From NCBI RefSeq assembly GCF_007565055.1, contig NC_044550.1, positions 90,759,674 to 90,823,673 of the forward strand: DNA of 64,000 nucleotides, written 5' to 3'. This DNA comes from Rhinopithecus roxellana (Eukaryota; Chordata; Mammalia; Primates; Cercopithecidae). Position 1 is the stretch's first letter, and each line of letters begins with the position of its first letter. This document shows positions 60,590 to 64,000 of the stretch, in pieces. The position numbers were made by a program, and so were the translations under genes. Below the pieces are notes generated by a model that saw only the letters and a list, made by a program, of their open reading frames with translations, searched no databases and had not been told where the DNA came from.

Positions 60590-61432
60590 TATTCTTTTTT
60601 AAAAATAAATTTCATTACATATGTTTGAGGTTTACAATATGATGTTATGGGACTCATATAGATAGTAAAATGGTTACTACAGTGAAATAGATGAACGTAT
60701 CTATCATATCATATAATTCATTTCTTGTGAAAACAGCAGCTAAAATATGCTTATTTAACAAAACTCCTTAATACAATACAATTATATCAATTTCAGTCCC
60801 CAGACAACACATTATACTAATTTCAGGTTGTACATTAAGTCTCTACACTTGTTTATCCTACATATCTACTATTTTGTATACTTCAACTGATGTCTCTCCA
60901 TTTACTTTCCCCCCACTCCAACTATGTTATATACTGTTTCATTCTCTATTTTTTGTATATGAGCTTTTTTAAAATACTCCATATATAAGTGAGATCATGT
61001 ATTATTTTTATTTTTGTGTCTGACTTATTTCATTTATCATAATGTCCTCCATGTCTATTCACATTGTGCAAATAGAAGGATCTCCTTATTTTTAAAGGCT
61101 AAATAATATTCCATTGCACGTATATATACACACATGCATATATATATGTGTACACACACACAACAATTTTATATTTCTATTGTCTCTCTTGAAATGCTGA
61201 CATAGTGTAAACATATACACACCACATTTTTAAATCTATTCAACTCTATATAGAAACTTAGGTTGTTTTCATATCATTACTCTTAGGAATAAAGCTGCAT
61301 TGCTCTATGCTTCTGTTTTTATGTCAGAATGATACTGTTTCATTTACTGTAACTTTGTAATATAATTTTTAATCCAGAAGTGTGATGTCTCTTACTTTGT
61401 TTTCCTTTCTCAGTATAACTTTGGCTAGCATT

Positions 61433-61475
<43 letters not shown>

Positions 61476-61708
61476 TGTGTGTCTGTGTGTTTGTGGTTGC
61501 ATACTTATTTTAAGATTTTTTTTTTTCTATTTCTGTGAATGATGCAATGGGGATTTTAATAGTGATAGTATTAAATCTCTATATTGGTTTGGATAATCAG
61601 GACATTTTAAGAATACTAATTCTTCCCACATATGAACATGGGATATATTTCCATTTATTTGTGTTTTCTATTTCTTTCATCAATGTATAGCAGTTTTCAG
61701 TGTACAAA
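60590..61708 (-). mobile_element. Old L1 (L1M-type) 3' UTR and ORF2 end, reverse orientation
   Basis: 'atataagtgagatcatgtatt', 'ataatgtcctccatgtctatt' and 'aaggctaaataatattccatt' (3' region), then 'actgtaactttgtaatata', 'gaagtgtgatgtctcttac' and 'tgtgaatgatgcaatgggga' (ORF2) follow reverse L1M with internal deletions. A CA/TA tract (61121-61162) and a (TTTA)n array lie inside it. Confidence 0.8.
61432..61476. repeat. (TTTA)n microsatellite, about 11 units
   Basis: A nearly pure tetranucleotide array inside old L1 ORF2, followed by a short TG-rich run 'tgtgtgtctgtgtgtttgtg'. Confidence 0.95.
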
Positions 61709-62082
61709 TCTGTATCTCACAGTCCAGAAGAGAATGGGATAATACATTCAAAGGGCTTAAGAAAGAAAAATTCCAGCCAAGAATACTATACTCAGCTATT
61801 TTGTCTTTCAGAAATAAAGAGAAATAAATTTTCCCAGGCAAGCAAAAGCTGAGGGAATTTATCACATGATCAACCTTACAAGAAATACTTAAGGCCGTGC
61901 TTCTACTAGACATAAAAGGTGATAATTACTTTCATAAAAACATATAAAAGTATAAAACTCCTTGGTAGAGATAGATTCATAATCAAATTTAGAATACCTG
62001 ATTACTGTAATAGTACAGTGCACATATTTCAAATGTCTAGTATTAAGGGTAACACTCAAAACGGTCAAAAATAACTGTAGCT

Positions 62083-62381
62083 GCCTGGGCACAGTGGCTC
62101 ACGCCTGTAATCCCAGCACTTTAGGAGGCTGAGGCAGGTGGATCATAATGTCAGGAGTTCAAGACCAGCTTGGCCAACATGGTGAGACCCCATCTCTACT
62201 AAAAATACAATAATTAGCCAGGTGTGGTGGCAGGTGCCTGTAATCCCAGATACTTGGGAGGTTGAGGCAGGAGAATTTCTTGAACCCAGGAGGGAGAGGT
62301 TGTGTGAGCCAAGATCATGCCACTGCACTCCAGCCTGGGCAACAGAGCAAGACTCTATCTCAAAGATAAACAAATAAAATA
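62083..62381 (+). mobile_element. Alu (S-like), full length, forward orientation
   Basis: Starts 'gcctgggcacagtggctcac' and ends in an A-rich tail 'caaataaaataaaaa'. The 16-bp target-site duplication 'aaaaataactgtagct' (62067-62082) against 'aaaaatacctgtagct' (62382-62397) has one mismatch. Confidence 0.95.
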
Positions 62382-62557
62382 AAAAATACCTGTAGCTACA
62401 ATAAGTTGTTAAGAAATACACAAACTAAACATATGTAAATTATGGCCATCAAAATATAAATTGTGATGAGGGGAGGGTAAAATTCTAGGGTATTTTTATC
62501 AGATCAAAGTTAAGTTGTCATGAGTTTACAATTGCCTATTGTAACTGAAAGAGTTAA

Positions 62558-62661
62558 GGGGTGCAGCACACCAACACAGCACATGTATACATGTGTAACA
62601 ACCCTGCACGTTGTGCACATGGACCCTAGAACTTAAAGTATAATAAAGAAATAAAAATAAA
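62558..62661 (+). mobile_element. L1 3'-end fragment (3' UTR and tail only)
   Basis: 'ggggtgcagcacaccaacac' through 'cttaaagtataataaagaaa' is the L1 3' terminus. Like the copy at 323-434, only ~100 bp were inserted. No clear target-site duplication. Confidence 0.9.
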
Positions 62662-63001
62662 AAGATGTTTTATGTAGGTCCGATGGTAACCACAAAGCAA
62701 AACATTTCATCTGATACATGAAAGATAAAGAGAAAGGAAACAAACCTTAACACTGCAGAAAATCACCAAATTATGGAGGTGAACAGCAAGAGGGGAAGAA
62801 TAAAGGATTTACAAAACAACAAGAAAAAAATTAACAAAATGGTAGAAATATGTCTATACTTATCAAAAATAACTTTGCTTGTAAAGGGATTAAATTCTTC
62901 AATCAAAGGACAGAGTGGTTGGGTGTGTTTACAAAATCAGGATCCAAATACATCCTTCCCACAAGAGACCTGTTTTCACTTGAATGACATACTTAGGCAT
63001 C

Positions 63002-63026
63002 TTTTTTTTTTTAAAAAAAAAAAAAA
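63002..63026. repeat. T11-A14 homopolymer palindrome
   Basis: Eleven T followed directly by fourteen A at the 5' side of the Alu at 63036. The TTTT/AAAA junction fits the L1 endonuclease target. Confidence 0.95.
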
Positions 63027-63035
63027 GGTTATGAT

Positions 63036-63323
63036 GGCCGGGCGCAGTGGCTCATGCCTGTAATCTCAGCACTTTCGGAGGCTCAGGAGGGCGGATCACG
63101 AGGTCAGGAGTTTGAGACCAGCCTGGCCAATATGGTGAAACCCTGTCTCTACTAAAAATACGAAAATTAGGGGGGCTTGGTGGTGCGTGCCTGTAGTTCT
63201 AGCTACTTGGAAGGCTGAGGCAGGAGAATTGCTTGAACACAGGAGGTAGAGGTTGCAGTGAGCTGAGATTGTGCCACAGCACTCCAGCCTGGGCGACTGA
63301 GTGGGACTCTGTCTCAAAAAAAT
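63036..63323 (+). mobile_element. Alu (S/Y-like), full length, forward orientation
   Basis: Starts 'ggccgggcgcagtggctcat' and ends 'gtctcaaaaaaat'. The 14-bp target-site duplication 'aaaaaggttatgat' (63022-63035) against 'aaaaaggctatgat' (63324-63337) has one mismatch. Confidence 0.95.
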
Positions 63324-63337
63324 AAAAAGGCTATGAT

Positions 63338-64000
63338 ATTACAGTCTTCACCCAGCACATTTTCAGCTATAATCTAAATAATTTAATCACTGTTTAACTG
63401 TACTTTTGAATCTGCAGGGATTCCTAAGCCAGTCCAAATCTTATAGAAATATATTTTTATATTGCAACTAACATTATGTAAAATATCTCATAAAATTAAT
63501 TGCATGTTGATACATTTTGAGGAAAATCATACTGTATCTTGTTTCATAAAAAATTTTATTGTAATTAGATTCTAGACTATGTAGCTTACATTTCTATCTT
63601 TAGTTGTTTCCATATTTTCTTAGTCTCTATTCCAACTATGTCAAAATATGTCAGTTTTTTAAATACCTCCTTATCTTTGAAAATGCTGTTTCCTCTGTCT
63701 TGACTTTCTTAAATTGAACATAATTGTATATTTGGGGTTGTCCTACCTTTTCCTCAAGTGCCAGATCATATATTATCAACTGTCATTAGAGATGAATCTT
63801 ATTAGGAATAAATAAGATGCTACCTTAACACATAAACATACATGATTATTGAGCCAATGATATCTTCCACGATTTTTAAAAGACACTTAGAGTCACTCAT
63901 CTAATAATATGAGACTATTTTTGTCTTCTATGATATTACAGTAAAAAAATTACCAGCACTTTTTTCTTTCCAAAGCATCTACTGCCTTCAAGTTACTTTA
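63338..64000. other. Unassigned AT-rich DNA
   Basis: Nothing recognised. Confidence 0.5.

Larger units (their letters stand above)
61709..63000 (+). mobile_element. Old L1-like internal sequence, forward orientation, interrupted
   Basis: 'agccaagaatactatactcag', 'caggcaagcaaaagctgagg', 'acataaaaggtgataattac', 'gatggtaaccacaaagcaaa' and 'gggattaaattcttcaatca' run in the order of an old L1 5'/ORF2-start region as I remember it ('aaatggattaaattctccaatcaaaagacatagag'). Interrupted by an Alu (62083) and an L1 tail (62558). Subfamily not assigned. Confidence 0.55.

Noticed and set aside
62675..62700. 'ggtccgatggtaaccacaaa', resembling the start of a Y RNA
   Set aside because: The match ends after about a dozen bases, there is no 3' partner strand, and the sequence continues an old L1-like repeat that normally reads 'cctcatggtaacc'.

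Overview
The window is gene-poor, AT-rich primate nuclear DNA. It is almost certainly from an Old World monkey (macaque/baboon type). Two young Alu copies (10476-10690 and 48225-48533) carry the 'ggccggatctc', 'gggttta' and 'ggcttgagcc' variants that I associate with the AluY subfamilies of cercopithecoids. Primate-specific L1PA-type LINEs, AluS/AluJ copies, MaLR LTRs (MST, MLT1), MIR and MER5 copies fill much of the rest. I recognise no protein-coding gene, tRNA, rRNA or CRISPR array. The window is either a gene desert or part of a very large intron. The only RNA-gene-derived sequence that is not an Alu is a truncated 7SL pseudogene at about 3.6 kb.

Layout: 0-4.7 kb holds unique AT-rich DNA, a 7SL pseudogene, an Alu and an L1 3' end. 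4.7-15.5 kb is mostly unassigned, with two MIR pieces, three separate Alu loci (one compound) and two perfect hairpins. 15.56-18.5 kb is a 2.9-kb 5'-truncated L1 on the minus strand. 19-28.4 kb has an AluJ, a solo MST-type LTR, a long degraded old repeat and a twin-primed (5'-inverted) L1. 28.4-40 kb is the longest stretch without young insertions. 40-53 kb contains an L1 3' end nested in an old repeat, an AAT microsatellite, MER5 and three MLT1 LTRs, a G-quadruplex-type tract, an AluY inside a TG/TA tract, a tetranucleotide tract and a small inverted-repeat DNA transposon. 53.6-56.3 kb is a mosaic of old L1 pieces in alternating orientation. 57.06-59.99 kb is a second 2.9-kb L1, on the plus strand, nested in an older repeat. 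60.6-63.3 kb is old L1 sequence interrupted by two Alus and an L1 tail.

There are no genes working together here. What the window records is the history of retrotransposition and repair. The most informative signals are: a 32-bp piece of flanking DNA copied into an L1 about 2.5 kb away; a quasi-palindromic template-switch insertion in the other L1; two L1s in inverted orientation truncated at nearly the same ORF2 position about 38.6 kb apart; a textbook twin-priming inversion; and a three-arm Alu inside a single target-site duplication. I found no evidence for a previously undescribed biological system. Family names are from memory of consensus sequences, without a database search.
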